64,000 nt of DNA from Microbacterium paludicola (GTDB lineage: Bacteria; Actinomycetota; Actinomycetes; Actinomycetales; Microbacteriaceae): assembly GCF_015235415.1 (NCBI RefSeq), contig NZ_JADGLL010000009.1, positions 1 through 64,000 of the forward strand. Direction: 5' to 3'. Positions 8,558 through 16,980 of the stretch are shown one piece after another. Below the pieces are notes generated by a model. The model had not been told where the DNA came from. It worked only from the letters and a program-made list of their open reading frames with translations, and did not search any database. Positions within the stretch are counted from its first letter, which is position 1; every line of letters starts with the position of its first letter. The position numbers and the translations under genes are program-made.

Positions 8558-9220
8558 GTGTCCGGCTCCGACGAGACCGTCACCCGCCCGCGCCGCTGGC
8601 CGCTGATCGCTCTGGCGATCGTGCTCGTCGCCGGCCTGGCGTTCGCGATCGGCCGGTTCTCGACGTTCGGCGCGGCCCAGGGCGGCCCGAACGCCGCCGA
8701 CATCGGCTTCGCCCGCGACATGCAGGTCCATCACGCGCAGGCCGTCGAGATGGCGCTGATCGTGTACCGCGACACCGAGGACGAGGAGGTGCGCCTCCTC
8801 TCCTACGACATCGCCACGGCGCAGTCGCAGCAGTCCGGCCAGATGTTCGGCTGGATCGAGGACTGGGGTGTGCCGCAGCACGGCTCGGATCCGCTCATGC
8901 AGTGGATGTCCGAGGACGGCGGCCACGGCCACGGCGGCTCCTCGACCGAGCCCGCGAGCGAGGACGAGCTGCGGGCGGCGATGGGAATGGCCGACGAGGA
9001 CGAGCTCTCCGCGCTGCGCGAGGCGACCGGCACCGCGCAGGACTGCCTCTTCGCGTCCCTGATGATCCGTCACCACGAGGGCGCGATCGAGATGGTGGAT
9101 GCCATCCAGCGGCTCGGCAGCGATCCCCGCGTGGGGCGTGTGGCGGGCGGCATGGCCGAGTCGCAGGAGCGCGAGATCCAGGCCCTTCAGTCGGTGCAGG
9201 AGCGCCTCGGCTGCAGCTGA
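8558..9220 (+). CDS. DUF305 (CopM-like) membrane-anchored protein
   Basis: 220 residues. An N-terminal hydrophobic segment at ~14–32 is an uncleaved anchor or signal. The rest is a ferritin-like DUF305 fold with two His-His pairs in similar settings (MQVHHAQAVEMA around 58–59 and MIRHHEGAIEM around 172–173), plus a His/Met-rich stretch GGHGHGG near 121–127 and several Met residues. Members such as cyanobacterial CopM bind copper outside the cytoplasm. Metal binding here is inferred from family and residues. The GTG start lies 1 bp after the DUF3105 stop codon, so the two genes form an operon that ends at the 9237 hairpin. Confidence 0.85.
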   Translation: MSGSDETVTRPRRWPLIALAIVLVAGLAFAIGRFSTFGAAQGGPNAADIGFARDMQVHHAQAVEMALIVYRDTEDEEVRLLSYDIATAQSQQSGQMFGWIEDWGVPQHGSDPLMQWMSEDGGHGHGGSSTEPASEDELRAAMGMADEDELSALREATGTAQDCLFASLMIRHHEGAIEMVDAIQRLGSDPRVGRVAGGMAESQEREIQALQSVQERLGCS

Positions 9221-9236
9221 GCGGCCTCACACGCAC

Positions 9237-9277
9237 AGCGGCTGCGGCGGAGACCGATCGTCGCCGCCGCAGCCGCT
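9237..9277. terminator. Bidirectional terminator hairpin
   Basis: Perfect 14-bp inverted repeat (9237–9250 with 9264–9277) placed between the convergent DUF305 gene and the sugar-permease gene; it can serve both strands. Confidence 0.8.
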
Positions 9278-9283
9278 GTCGCG

Positions 9284-10237
9284 TCAGCCCTTCGCCGACC
9301 CGGCGAGCAGGCCGCGGACGAAGTAGCGCTGCAGGAACAGGAACACAAGCAGCGGCACGATGATCGCGATGAACGCGCCGGCCGTGAGCAGGTGCCAGTC
9401 CTCGCCGCGCGATCCCGTCATCTGCGCGAGGAGCTTCGTGATCGGCGCGACGTTTCCGTCGGCGAAGATCAGCGCCACGAGCAGGTCGTTCCACACCCAC
9501 AGGAACTGGAAGATCGCGAACGACGCGATCGCCGGCATGCTGAGCGGCAGCACGATCCGGAAGAAGATCTGCCCGTGGCCCGCCCCGTCGACGCGCGCGG
9601 CCTCGATGACCTCGTGCGGGATCTGCGAGATGAAGTTGTGAAGCAGGAAGATCGCCAACGGAAGGCCGAAGATCGTGTGCGCGATCCAGACCTGCGCGTA
9701 CCCCGCCTGCCCGAAGGCCTGGATGATCGGGAAGCCGAACAGCTCGCCCCGCGAGAACAGCTGCAGGAGCGGGATGAACGCCATCTGGATCGGCACGATC
9801 TGCAGCGCGAACACCAGCACGAACAGCAGGTTCCGCCCGCGGAACTCGATCCACGCGAAGCCGTACGCGGCGAGCGTGGCGATGATCAGCGGGATGATCG
9901 CCGCCGGCAGCGTGATCGCGAACGAGTTCACGAACGCGCCGAGCATCGTCAGACCGCCCGTGCTCGAGTTGAGCGCCTCGCTGTAGTTGTCGGTCGTCCA
10001 GCCCCAGTTCTGCAGGGCCGTCCACCATCCGTTGCGCTCGATCTGCTGACGGGGCCGGAACGACGACACCAGCACGCCGAAGGTCGGCACCGTCCAGATC
10101 GCCGCGATGACGATCGCCGCGATGGTGGCGACGGGCGACGTGAGCCGCCGCTTGGTGTCGCCGAGCACCGGCTTCCTGCCGTTCTTCGCCGTCGTGACGG
10201 CCTGGGTCGTCGCCACGACCTCCTCTGTGGCAGCCAT
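9284..10237 (-). CDS. Sugar ABC importer permease, MalG/AglG type
   Basis: 317 residues. Translation starts at the ATG at 10237, which overlaps the stop of the upstream permease by one base (TGATG). The frame stays open further upstream, but only inside the neighbouring gene. Six membrane helices are expected. The EAA loop is seen as EVIEAARVDGAGHGQIFFRIVLP, broken here as EVIEAARVDGAG then HGQIFFRIVLP, and contacts the ATPase subunit. It is the last gene of the binding protein–permease–permease operon at 12726–9284. No ATPase is encoded nearby, so a shared MsiK-type ATPase elsewhere is expected. Confidence 0.9.
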   Translation of the reverse strand: MAATEEVVATTQAVTTAKNGRKPVLGDTKRRLTSPVATIAAIVIAAIWTVPTFGVLVSSFRPRQQIERNGWWTALQNWGWTTDNYSEALNSSTGGLTMLGAFVNSFAITLPAAIIPLIIATLAAYGFAWIEFRGRNLLFVLVFALQIVPIQMAFIPLLQLFSRGELFGFPIIQAFGQAGYAQVWIAHTIFGLPLAIFLLHNFISQIPHEVIEAARVDGAGHGQIFFRIVLPLSMPAIASFAIFQFLWVWNDLLVALIFADGNVAPITKLLAQMTGSRGEDWHLLTAGAFIAIIVPLLVFLFLQRYFVRGLLAGSAKG

Positions 10238-11370
10238 CACCGCACCTCCCTCTGCGCCCGGAGCTGTCTCGCGTTGTAGATGACGAGCGGCAGCACGAGG
10301 ATGAACAGGATGACGGCGTACGCCGCCGACCGTCCGGGTTCGAAGCTCCGGAACTGCTGGTACATCTCGTTCGCGAGCACCGAGGTGTTGTTGGCGCCGG
10401 CGGTCATGGTGCGCACGATGTCGAAGATCTTCATCGACGCGATGGCGATTGTCGTCAGCACCACGATCAGCGAGGGGCGGATTCCCGGCACGACGACGTT
10501 CATGAACCGCTCGAAGCCGTTCGCGCCGTCGAGCTCGGCGGCCTCGAGCTGCTCGGTCGGCACGCCCTTGATGGCGGCGGAGAGCACCACCATCGCGAAT
10601 CCGGTGTAGATCCAGACGAACACGATGATCAGGAACAGCGTGTTCCACGGCTGCACCTGCAGGAACGGGACGGGGCTGCCGCCGAGCCACACGATCAGCT
10701 GGTTCACGAAGCCGATCTGCTCGGCGTCCGCCGGACGCGCCGTGTACATGAAGCGCCAGATGATCGACGCGCCCACGAACGAGATCGCCATCGGCAGGAA
10801 CACGAGGATCTTGTAGACCCTCTCCCCCCGCGTCTTGTCGATGAAGTACGCGTACACGAGACCGATCACGGTCGAGAGCACCGGCGCGATCAGCACCCAG
10901 ACGATCGTGTTCACGACGGTCCGGATCCCCTGCGGCTGCGTGAAGATCCACAGGAAGTTGTCGAAGCCGACGAACGCCGTGCCGCGCGAGTTCATCATCG
11001 ACTGCGCGAACGTCTGGATCACCGGGAACACGAGCCCGACAAGCAGCAGGATCAGCGCCGGAGCGAGGAACCCGAACAGCTGGAAGAGCGTTCCCGCTCC
11101 GTCGCGGGAGCGCAGGTCGAGCCAGAAGAACAGCGCGCCGAGCACCCCCGCCGCGATGATCGCCCATGTGTACGACTGAAGCGCCCACATGATGCCGAGC
11201 GGGATGAGCACGCACGCGGCGAGCCGGATGATGGTGTACATCCGGCCCGCGCGCGGCGCGATCTCGATGAAGAAGAGCAGGATGCCGACCGCAGCGACGA
11301 ACACCCCGATGATGATCGGGATCTCAAGCCACGGCGACAGTGTGCTCAACCATGTGAGGAATGACGCCAT
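10237..11370 (-). CDS. Sugar ABC importer permease, MalF/AglF type
   Basis: 377 residues with about eight hydrophobic helices: two or three extra ones in the first ~95 residues, then the standard six. The EAA loop reads EQLEAAELDGANGFERFMNVV. The length and the extra N-terminal helices resemble AglF-type alpha-glucoside permeases. It lies 12 bp downstream of the binding-protein gene and overlaps the next permease by one base. Together they should import an oligosaccharide or glucoside; the exact sugar is inferred from the binding protein. Confidence 0.9.
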   Translation of the reverse strand: MASFLTWLSTLSPWLEIPIIIGVFVAAVGILLFFIEIAPRAGRMYTIIRLAACVLIPLGIMWALQSYTWAIIAAGVLGALFFWLDLRSRDGAGTLFQLFGFLAPALILLLVGLVFPVIQTFAQSMMNSRGTAFVGFDNFLWIFTQPQGIRTVVNTIVWVLIAPVLSTVIGLVYAYFIDKTRGERVYKILVFLPMAISFVGASIIWRFMYTARPADAEQIGFVNQLIVWLGGSPVPFLQVQPWNTLFLIIVFVWIYTGFAMVVLSAAIKGVPTEQLEAAELDGANGFERFMNVVVPGIRPSLIVVLTTIAIASMKIFDIVRTMTAGANNTSVLANEMYQQFRSFEPGRSAAYAVILFILVLPLVIYNARQLRAQREVR

Positions 11371-11382
11371 GGTCGTCGGCTG

Positions 11383-12726
11383 CTACTCGGCCGGCCAGCC
11401 GGATTCGATCTGCTCCAGCACCTGCGACGTCTCGGCTCCGTTCACCCAGTCGCGCATCCCCTGCCAGAACGAGCCGGAGCCGACGACCGAGGGCATGAGG
11501 TCCGAGCCGTCGAAGCGGAACGTCGTCTCCTCGCTCTGCAGGATCTCGATCGCCTCCTTGAGGATCTCGCTCTGCGCGTTCTCCGGGTCGAGGCCCTTGT
11601 TGGCGCTGATGACACCGCCGAGCGAGACGCGGGAGTTCGCCCACTCCGGGCTCGACAGGTACTCCTGCACCTTGACCACAGCCTCCTCGTCGCTGAACGC
11701 GCCGACGATCTCGCCACCACCCGTGACGACCTCACCCTCCGCGCTGGAGTCGTACGGCGGAAGCATGAACGCCCAGACGTCGCCGTCGGGGGCCACCTCG
11801 CCGCCGGCCTCGACGATGAAGCCGTCCAGGAAGGACGCCTGGTGCGTCAGCATGCAGTCGCCCTCGACGAGTGCCGTGGCGACGTCACCGAAGGGCGTCG
11901 TGCCGATCGAGGCGACGTCACCGAAGCCGGCGTTGACGTAGTCGGGGTTGAGCAGGATCTTCGCAGTCTCGTCGAAGGCGCTCTTGATCTGCGGATCCGT
12001 GAAGGGCACCTCGTTCGCCACCCACTGGTCGTAGACCTCGGGGCCGGCCTGACGCAGGACGAGGTCCTCGATCCAGTCGGTTCCCGGCCATCCGGTCGCC
12101 GCGTCCGATCCGAAGCCGGCGCACCACGGCGGGTTGCCGGTCGCGTCGCGCATCTCCTGGGTGAGATCGAGCAGACCCTGCCAGTCGGTCGGGACCTCCC
12201 AGCCGTTCTCCTCGAACACGCTCGGCTGGTACCAGACCCAGCCCTTGACGTTCGCCATGAGCGGCGCGCCGTAGATCTTGTCCTCGAAGGTGGCGTAGCC
12301 CTCCCAGTCCTCCGCCCAGTTCTCGCGGAGGTTGTTCACGACGCCCTCGGGGGCCTCGAGCAGGTAGCCGCGGCTCGCCATGTCGGCGAGAAGACCGGGC
12401 TGCGGGAAGATCGCCAGGTCAGGCGGAGTACCGCCCTGCGCACGCACGGCGATCTGGGCCTCGAACTCCTGCGACCCCTCGTACACGATGTCGATGTCGT
12501 TCTCCTCCTCCCAGTCCGCCCAGGACTGCTCGAGGAGTTCCTGCTCCGCGTCGATGATCGTGCCGTACACGGTCACCTGGTTGTCTCCGCCGCCGCCGTC
12601 TCCGCCGCCGCCGTCTCCGCCGCCACCCTGCACTCCGGGGCCGCCGCTGCAGCCCGCGAGTGCGAGCACGGTGATCCCTAGGCCGGTGGTCGAGAGGATG
12701 AGCCTCTTTCGCTGTGCAGTCGACAT
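11383..12726 (-). CDS. Sugar ABC importer binding lipoprotein, AglE-like
   Basis: 447 residues with a lipoprotein signal (basic start, hydrophobic stretch, LALAGC with Cys26) and then a Gly/Asp linker of GGGGD repeats. The mature part is an extracellular solute-binding protein family 1 fold. Segments such as the WCAGFGSDAATGWPGTDW region and TPFGDVATALVEGDCML resemble AglE, the alpha-glucoside binding protein of rhizobia, which supports trehalose, sucrose or maltose-like substrates. No glycosidase is next to it. A good -35/-10 pair lies ~75 bp upstream at 12799–12827. The first ~120 bp of the coding region and the linker are very GC-rich. Confidence 0.85.
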   Translation of the reverse strand: MSTAQRKRLILSTTGLGITVLALAGCSGGPGVQGGGGDGGGGDGGGGDNQVTVYGTIIDAEQELLEQSWADWEEENDIDIVYEGSQEFEAQIAVRAQGGTPPDLAIFPQPGLLADMASRGYLLEAPEGVVNNLRENWAEDWEGYATFEDKIYGAPLMANVKGWVWYQPSVFEENGWEVPTDWQGLLDLTQEMRDATGNPPWCAGFGSDAATGWPGTDWIEDLVLRQAGPEVYDQWVANEVPFTDPQIKSAFDETAKILLNPDYVNAGFGDVASIGTTPFGDVATALVEGDCMLTHQASFLDGFIVEAGGEVAPDGDVWAFMLPPYDSSAEGEVVTGGGEIVGAFSDEEAVVKVQEYLSSPEWANSRVSLGGVISANKGLDPENAQSEILKEAIEILQSEETTFRFDGSDLMPSVVGSGSFWQGMRDWVNGAETSQVLEQIESGWPAE

Positions 12727-12798
12727 CGTCTGCTCCCGTCTGTCGTCGCGCGATCCTGCCGCGCGCCTTTCCCTCGGGTTCGGAGGGCTGTGCCGCCG

Positions 12799-12834
12799 AC
12801 ACTAGTAGCCCCCGGGATCGCGGACAACGATCCC
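12799..12834 (-). promoter_or_regulatory. Promoter with overlapping dyad for the AglE-type operon
   Basis: Reading on the - strand, TTGTCC (12827–12822) and TAGTGT (12804–12799) are separated by 17 bp. The inverted repeat GGGATCG-N7-CGATCCC (12814–12834) is centred on the -35 box, as expected for a repressor operator. The regulator is not adjacent. Confidence 0.55.
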
Positions 12835-12879
12835 CGAGTCACGGGAGTGTCACGGACTGAGCGGCAAGCCCGCAGACGA

Positions 12880-12909
12880 CGAAAGCCCCGGGAGATCCCG
12901 GGGCTTTCG
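12880..12909 (-). terminator. Terminator after rplL
   Basis: Perfect 14-bp inverted repeat (12880–12893 with 12896–12909) starting 22 bp beyond the rplL stop codon. The loop is only 2 nt, so the inner pair probably opens. Confidence 0.8.
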
Positions 12910-12930
12910 CGCGAAGTGAATCCGAATGGA

Positions 12931-13311
12931 TTACTTGAGGGTCACCGTGGCGCCGGCGGCCTCGAGGGCCTCCTTGGCCTTGTCGGCGGTCTCCTTGTTC
13001 GCACCCTCGAGCACGGCCTTGGGCGCGCCGTCGACGACGGCCTTCGCCTCGCCGAGGCCCAGCGAGGTGAGCTCGCGGACGGTCTTGATGACCTGGATCT
13101 TCTTGTCGCCGGCGGCCTCGAGGATGACGTCGAACGAGTCCTTCTCCTCGACCTCTTCGGCAGCGGCGCCACCGCCGGCACCGGCGACGGCGACGGGAGC
13201 GGCAGCGGTGACCTCGAACTTCTCCTCGAACGCCTTCACGAACTCGCTGAGCTCGATGAGGGTCAGTTCGGAGAACTGCTCGAGCAGCTCCTCGGTGGTG
13301 AGCTTCGCCAT
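12931..13311 (-). CDS. rplL: Ribosomal protein L7/L12
   Basis: 126 residues, usual length. The N-terminal dimerisation part ([24 protein letters not shown]) is followed by an Ala/Gly hinge at ~35–52 and the C-terminal factor-binding domain ([20 protein letters not shown], then [14 protein letters not shown]). The protein forms the flexible stalk of the 50S subunit and recruits translation GTPases. It lies 51 bp downstream of rplJ and shares its transcript, which ends at the 12880 hairpin. rpoB, often next in other bacteria, is absent; a sugar importer follows instead. Confidence 0.98.
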   Translation of the reverse strand: MAKLTTEELLEQFSELTLIELSEFVKAFEEKFEVTAAAPVAVAGAGGGAAAEEVEEKDSFDVILEAAGDKKIQVIKTVRELTSLGLGEAKAVVDGAPKAVLEGANKETADKAKEALEAAGATVTLK

Positions 13312-13362
13312 GATGTATCTCCTAGATAGATAAGTGGTTTGTGGGGATGAAACGCCGGCTGC

Positions 13363-13851
13363 TTACGCGGCCTGAGCGGTCTCGAGCTTCTCGCGAAGAG
13401 CGTCGATGGTGGCCGCGGCCTTGCCCATCGTGGCCTTCATCATGCCCGCCGCCTTCGCCAGCAGAACCTCGCGGCTCTCGAGCGACGCGTACGTGTTGAC
13501 CTCGTCGGCGGAGAGGGCCTTGCCCTCGAACACACCGCCCTTGATCACGAGAAGCGGGTTGGCCTTGGCGAAGTCACGCAGCGTCTTGGCGGTGGTGACG
13601 AAGTCACCGTGCACGAACGCGATGGCCGACGGACCCTTGAGGTCGTCCTCCAGCGAGTCGAAGCCCGCAGCCTTGGCGGCGATCTTCGTCAGCGTGTTCT
13701 TCACCACGGCGTACTCCGCGTCCTGACGGATGTTGTTGCGCAGCTCCTTGAGCTGGGCAACCGTCAGACCGCGGTACTCGGTCAGCAGGACGGCGTTCGA
13801 GCTCTCGAAAGACTTCGTGAGCTCGTTGACCGATGCATCCTTCTGCGCCAT
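13363..13851 (-). CDS. rplJ: Ribosomal protein L10
   Basis: 162 residues. The ATG at 13851 is preceded by AAGGAG (13857–13862), which decides the start; the frame continues 15 codons upstream but without a ribosome binding site. Hallmarks are the N-terminal rRNA-binding part (ELTKSFESSNAVLLTEYRGLT, VVKNTLTKIAAK) and the C-terminal helices that hold L7/L12 dimers. L10 usually represses its own operon by binding the mRNA leader, and structured RNA is visible upstream of this gene. Confidence 0.97.
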   Translation of the reverse strand: MAQKDASVNELTKSFESSNAVLLTEYRGLTVAQLKELRNNIRQDAEYAVVKNTLTKIAAKAAGFDSLEDDLKGPSAIAFVHGDFVTTAKTLRDFAKANPLLVIKGGVFEGKALSADEVNTYASLESREVLLAKAAGMMKATMGKAAATIDALREKLETAQAA

Positions 13852-13876
13852 GGTCACTCCTTGGTGGGTACGAGAT

Positions 13877-13951
13877 GCCTCACGGCGGTGAGGCACCGAC
13901 CGAGGACCACCCCCGAAACGCAGAAAAGCTCCGGCGCAAGCGCACGGAGCT
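13877..13951 (-). promoter_or_regulatory. Candidate L10-type mRNA leader of rplJL
   Basis: Two stable hairpins lie in the untranslated leader: a 7-bp stem (13877–13883 with 13888–13894, loop GGCG) 15 nt before the Shine-Dalgarno, and a 7-bp stem with an 11-nt loop (13927–13933 with 13945–13951). L10 leader RNAs that bind L10–L12 are known in Actinobacteria. The position fits, but the binding kink-turn was not verified. Confidence 0.5.
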
Positions 13952-14090
13952 CAGATCCGGAGATCTCATTCGTACACCTGCGCGGGCCCCTGCGATGCAG
14001 TGCTTCGATCGTTCCGCGCAAGCGCGAGAAGATGACCGGCGGTCTTCGGCTTCGACAAGCTTAGCACGCCGTGCGGGCGCCCCCGAACCG

Positions 14091-14768
14091 TCAGTCGGAC
14101 AGCGCGAGAGCGCGGAACATGTCGCGCTCGCGCAGGCGCTCGCGGTTTGACGCCGGCGCGGGGGCGACCTCCGCGACGGTCTTGCCGGTCGTGCGCTGGT
14201 AGAGCTCGTCGATGAGCCGCGTCGCCAGGCGGACGAGCTGGGCGATCTCGCGATCGTCGCGCTCGATCCACGTGCACTTCGGCTCGTCGTGGAGCGGCTG
14301 GAAGTCGCGGTGCTCCTCCCACACGAACAGCGTGCGCTCGGCACCGAGCACGTGCTGCTGCCACCAGACCTGCCGCAGATAGCTGCGCGGGATCGAGCGC
14401 CACGACTTGTTCGTGGTCTTGATCTCGGCGAGCGCGACCCGGCCCTGCGCATCCACCCCGATGCCATCCGGCGTCGCGAGGTGGCGCTTCTCGACGACGG
14501 CGTGGAACAGCGCGCTCGAGGGCTGGATGCCGTGGGTCGCGGCGACCCACGCGGCGATCTCCGGCTCGCGCCGGCGGCCGTGGTCCGTGTAGGAGTTGCC
14601 GGAGAAGCGCGAGCCCATCAGCTTCTGGTCGGCGGCGCGGGCGATCGACTTGTCGCTCGCCGTGAGCGAGGCGACATCCGTCGCGGTGATTCCCCGGGCG
14701 CGAGCCCTGAGCCACGCGACCCGGTCGCGGGAGTCCGCGAGGATCCGGGCCTGCAGTTCGGGGGTCAC
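14091..14768 (-). CDS. YqaJ-type (lambda-exonuclease-like) nuclease
   Basis: 225 residues. The N-terminal motif WLRARARGITATDVASL, the segment HGRRREPEIAAW, the acidic site ATPDGIGVD and the E-x-K pair in AEIKTTNKSW mark the YqaJ/lambda-exonuclease branch of PD-(D/E)XK nucleases. Phage members degrade one DNA strand so that a single-strand annealing protein can recombine ends. No annealing protein (RecT/Bet) or other phage gene is nearby, so this is a chromosomal stand-alone copy of unknown role. It starts 83 codons upstream of nothing recognisable and lies between rplJ and an oxidoreductase gene. Confidence 0.8.
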   Translation of the reverse strand: MTPELQARILADSRDRVAWLRARARGITATDVASLTASDKSIARAADQKLMGSRFSGNSYTDHGRRREPEIAAWVAATHGIQPSSALFHAVVEKRHLATPDGIGVDAQGRVALAEIKTTNKSWRSIPRSYLRQVWWQQHVLGAERTLFVWEEHRDFQPLHDEPKCTWIERDDREIAQLVRLATRLIDELYQRTTGKTVAEVAPAPASNRERLRERDMFRALALSD

Positions 14769-14961
14769 CCATCGACCCTAACCCCGGCGGCCGACACCAT
14801 CCTGACGCAACGCCCGCGGGTCGCCATCCCGCCTCCCGCACCGGCGCCGCGGATCTGTTTCACCGCCGAAACACCCGCGAGACATTGGACGGGTTGACTC
14901 TCGATACGAGGGATCGGGCGACGACGCACGATCCGCTGGAACGCCGAGAAGGGGACGATCG

Positions 14962-15999
14962 ATGAGATTCCGCCCGGCACGCACGATCACTCCGCGCTCG
15001 GCAGGCCTCGCCGGCACACTGCCGGCGCCTCCCCCCGAGCAGATGCGCGCCGTCGTGTACGACGGACTGGGCGACGCGTCCATCCTGCGGGTGGAGACGG
15101 TCCCCGCGCCGGTGCCGGTCATGGACGAGGTGCTCGTGCGCGTGGTCGCCGCGGGCGTGAACCCGATCGACGCGAAGACCCGCGCGGGCCGGGGCGTCTC
15201 GCACGCCGTCGGCGCATACCCGGCCGTGCCGGGGTTCGACTTCTCGGGCGTGGTCGTCACCTCGCCCTACGAGGCGCATCCGCTTCCTCCCGGCACCGCG
15301 GTGTACGGCATGGTGGCAGCCCCGCGCACGCCGGGGAGCTACGCCGAGTACGTCGTCGCGCCGTCGCTGTCGCTCTCCGCGAAGCCGGCGTCACTGTCGC
15401 ACGCCGAGGCCGCGGGCGTGCCGCTCGCGGCCCTGACGGCGTGGCAGCTTGTCGTCGAGACCGCCCGCGCGCACGAGGGGCAGCGCATCCTGATCCACGC
15501 GGGATCGGGCGGCGTCGGCCACTTCGCCGTGCAGTTCGCCGCGTACTTCGGGGCGCACGTCACCGCCACCACGTCCTCGGCGAACGGCCCCTGGCTGCGC
15601 GAGCTCGGCGCCCAGGTCGTGATCGACTACACGACGACGCGCTTCGAGGGCGTGGTGACCGACGTCGACGTCGTGATCGACCTCGTCGGCGAGGCGCATG
15701 CGCACACAGGGCGCCGCTCGCTCGGCGTGCTGCGCCCGGGTGGTCTGCTCGTCGTCGTCCCGACCGGCAGCTGGCCCGAGTATGCCGAGGCCGCCGCGGA
15801 GGCGGGAGTGCGCGCGACCAGCTTCAAGGTCACGCCCGACGGCACCGCGCTCGGGACGATCGGGCGGCTGCTCGACTCCGGCGCGATCCAGGTCTACATC
15901 GAGAAGGTGTTCGAGCTCGAGGACGCCGCCGAGGCGCATCGTCAACTCGAGCTCGGCCACACCCGCGGCAAGCTCGTGCTGCGGGTCTCCGCCGACTGA
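14962..15999 (+). CDS. NADP-dependent zinc-less quinone oxidoreductase-like MDR protein
   Basis: 345 residues; the ATG has a GAAGGGGA ribosome binding site. After a ~27-residue basic/Pro-rich extension the protein is a standard medium-chain dehydrogenase: GroES-like part (RVVAAGVNPIDAKTR), then a Rossmann part with GSGGVGHFAVQFAA and the family-typical NGPWLRELGAQVVIDY. Zinc-binding cysteines are missing, as in quinone oxidoreductases. It should reduce an enone or quinone with NAD(P)H. The substrate is unknown. The neighbouring genes on both sides are on the opposite strand, so it is monocistronic. Confidence 0.85.
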   Translation: MRFRPARTITPRSAGLAGTLPAPPPEQMRAVVYDGLGDASILRVETVPAPVPVMDEVLVRVVAAGVNPIDAKTRAGRGVSHAVGAYPAVPGFDFSGVVVTSPYEAHPLPPGTAVYGMVAAPRTPGSYAEYVVAPSLSLSAKPASLSHAEAAGVPLAALTAWQLVVETARAHEGQRILIHAGSGGVGHFAVQFAAYFGAHVTATTSSANGPWLRELGAQVVIDYTTTRFEGVVTDVDVVIDLVGEAHAHTGRRSLGVLRPGGLLVVVPTGSWPEYAEAAAEAGVRATSFKVTPDGTALGTIGRLLDSGAIQVYIEKVFELEDAAEAHRQLELGHTRGKLVLRVSAD

Positions 16000-16014
16000 T
16001 CCGGATCCCGCGGA

Positions 16015-16902
16015 TCAGTCCTGCTCGAGCGCGGCGCGGGCGGCGGTGATGACCGCCTCGCGGATGTCGGCGAGCAGCGGGGACCGCAGGTTCCACTGCT
16101 GCCAGTACAGCGGCACGGTGATGCGCGGCCCGTCAAGTCGCACGAGGCGGCCGGCGTCGAGCGATGACTGCGCCTGCATCGGCGGCAGCAGGCCCCATCC
16201 GAAGCCGAGCCGCACCGCGGTCGCGTAGTCCTCCGAGGCCGGGACATAGTGCCGCGGCGGACGGGTCGGGTCGACTCCCCGCTCCTCGAGCCACTGCGTC
16301 TGCAGGTCGTCGGTGCGGTCGTAGTCGACGACGGGAGCTGCGGCGAGGGCGTCGAGCCCGGATCCCGCCGGGAACCAGCGCTCGATGAAGGCGGGCGATG
16401 CGACCGGGTGGTACACGGTCGATCCGAGGTCCGTGACCACGCAGCCGGCGATGGGGTCGCGCTGCGAGGTGACCGCGGCCGTCACCGTTCCCGCCTCGAG
16501 CAGTTCGGCGGTGTGATCCTGGTCGTCGCGGTGAAGCTCGAGCGCGATGTCGTGCGCGTGAAGCACCGGCTGCAGCGCGGGGAGGAACCACGTCGCGAGC
16601 GAGTCGGAGTTCACCGCGATCGGCACGTGCATCCGACCAGGGCCCTCGAGCCCGAGCTCCACGCCGGCGTCGTGGCCGAGCAGGGCGTACTGCCGCGCGA
16701 GTCGCACGACGACCGCGCCGGCCTCCGTCGCCCGCGCCGGCTTCGCCCGCACGACGAGTACCCGGCCGAGCTGGCCCTCGAGAGCCCGGAGCCGCTGGCT
16801 CACCGCGGACGGCGTGATGCGCAGCCGCCTGGCGGCGCCGTCGAGGCTCCCTTCGTCGACGATCGCCGCGACGGTGGCGGCCAGATCGGGCGCGATCAAC
16901 AT
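16015..16902 (-). CDS. lysG: LysR-family regulator, LysG/ArgP type
   Basis: 295 residues. The N-terminal winged helix-turn-helix contains GSLDGAARRLRITPSAVSQR (residues ~18–37), followed by a LysR substrate-binding domain. Divergent pairing with an LysE exporter, 75 bp apart, is the classic LysG–LysE arrangement, in which the regulator activates export when lysine, arginine or histidine accumulates. The order of the binding-domain segments (VNSDSLATWFLPAL, DDQDHTAELLEAGTVTAAVT) also matches ArgP/LysG. The activating amino acid is inferred from the family. Confidence 0.9.
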   Translation of the reverse strand: MLIAPDLAATVAAIVDEGSLDGAARRLRITPSAVSQRLRALEGQLGRVLVVRAKPARATEAGAVVVRLARQYALLGHDAGVELGLEGPGRMHVPIAVNSDSLATWFLPALQPVLHAHDIALELHRDDQDHTAELLEAGTVTAAVTSQRDPIAGCVVTDLGSTVYHPVASPAFIERWFPAGSGLDALAAAPVVDYDRTDDLQTQWLEERGVDPTRPPRHYVPASEDYATAVRLGFGWGLLPPMQAQSSLDAGRLVRLDGPRITVPLYWQQWNLRSPLLADIREAVITAARAALEQD

Positions 16903-16943
16903 GAAGCAGTCCTTAATCGAGCGAAGAATCTTGAACGTCGCTT

Positions 16944-16980
16944 TTGATCATCGCACGAACGCTCCTACCGTCGAAGGGTG
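16944..16980 (+). promoter_or_regulatory. Leaderless promoter of lysE
   Basis: TTGATC (16944–16949), a 16-bp spacer and TACCGT (16966–16971, TANNNT type) end 6 nt before the GTG start. No separate Shine-Dalgarno is present. The 75-bp gap must also carry the LysG site. Confidence 0.5.

Noticed and set aside
14091-14768. Prophage or integrative element suggested by the YqaJ nuclease
   Set aside because: No integrase, terminase, capsid, RecT/Bet or att-like repeat is near, and the neighbours are core genes.
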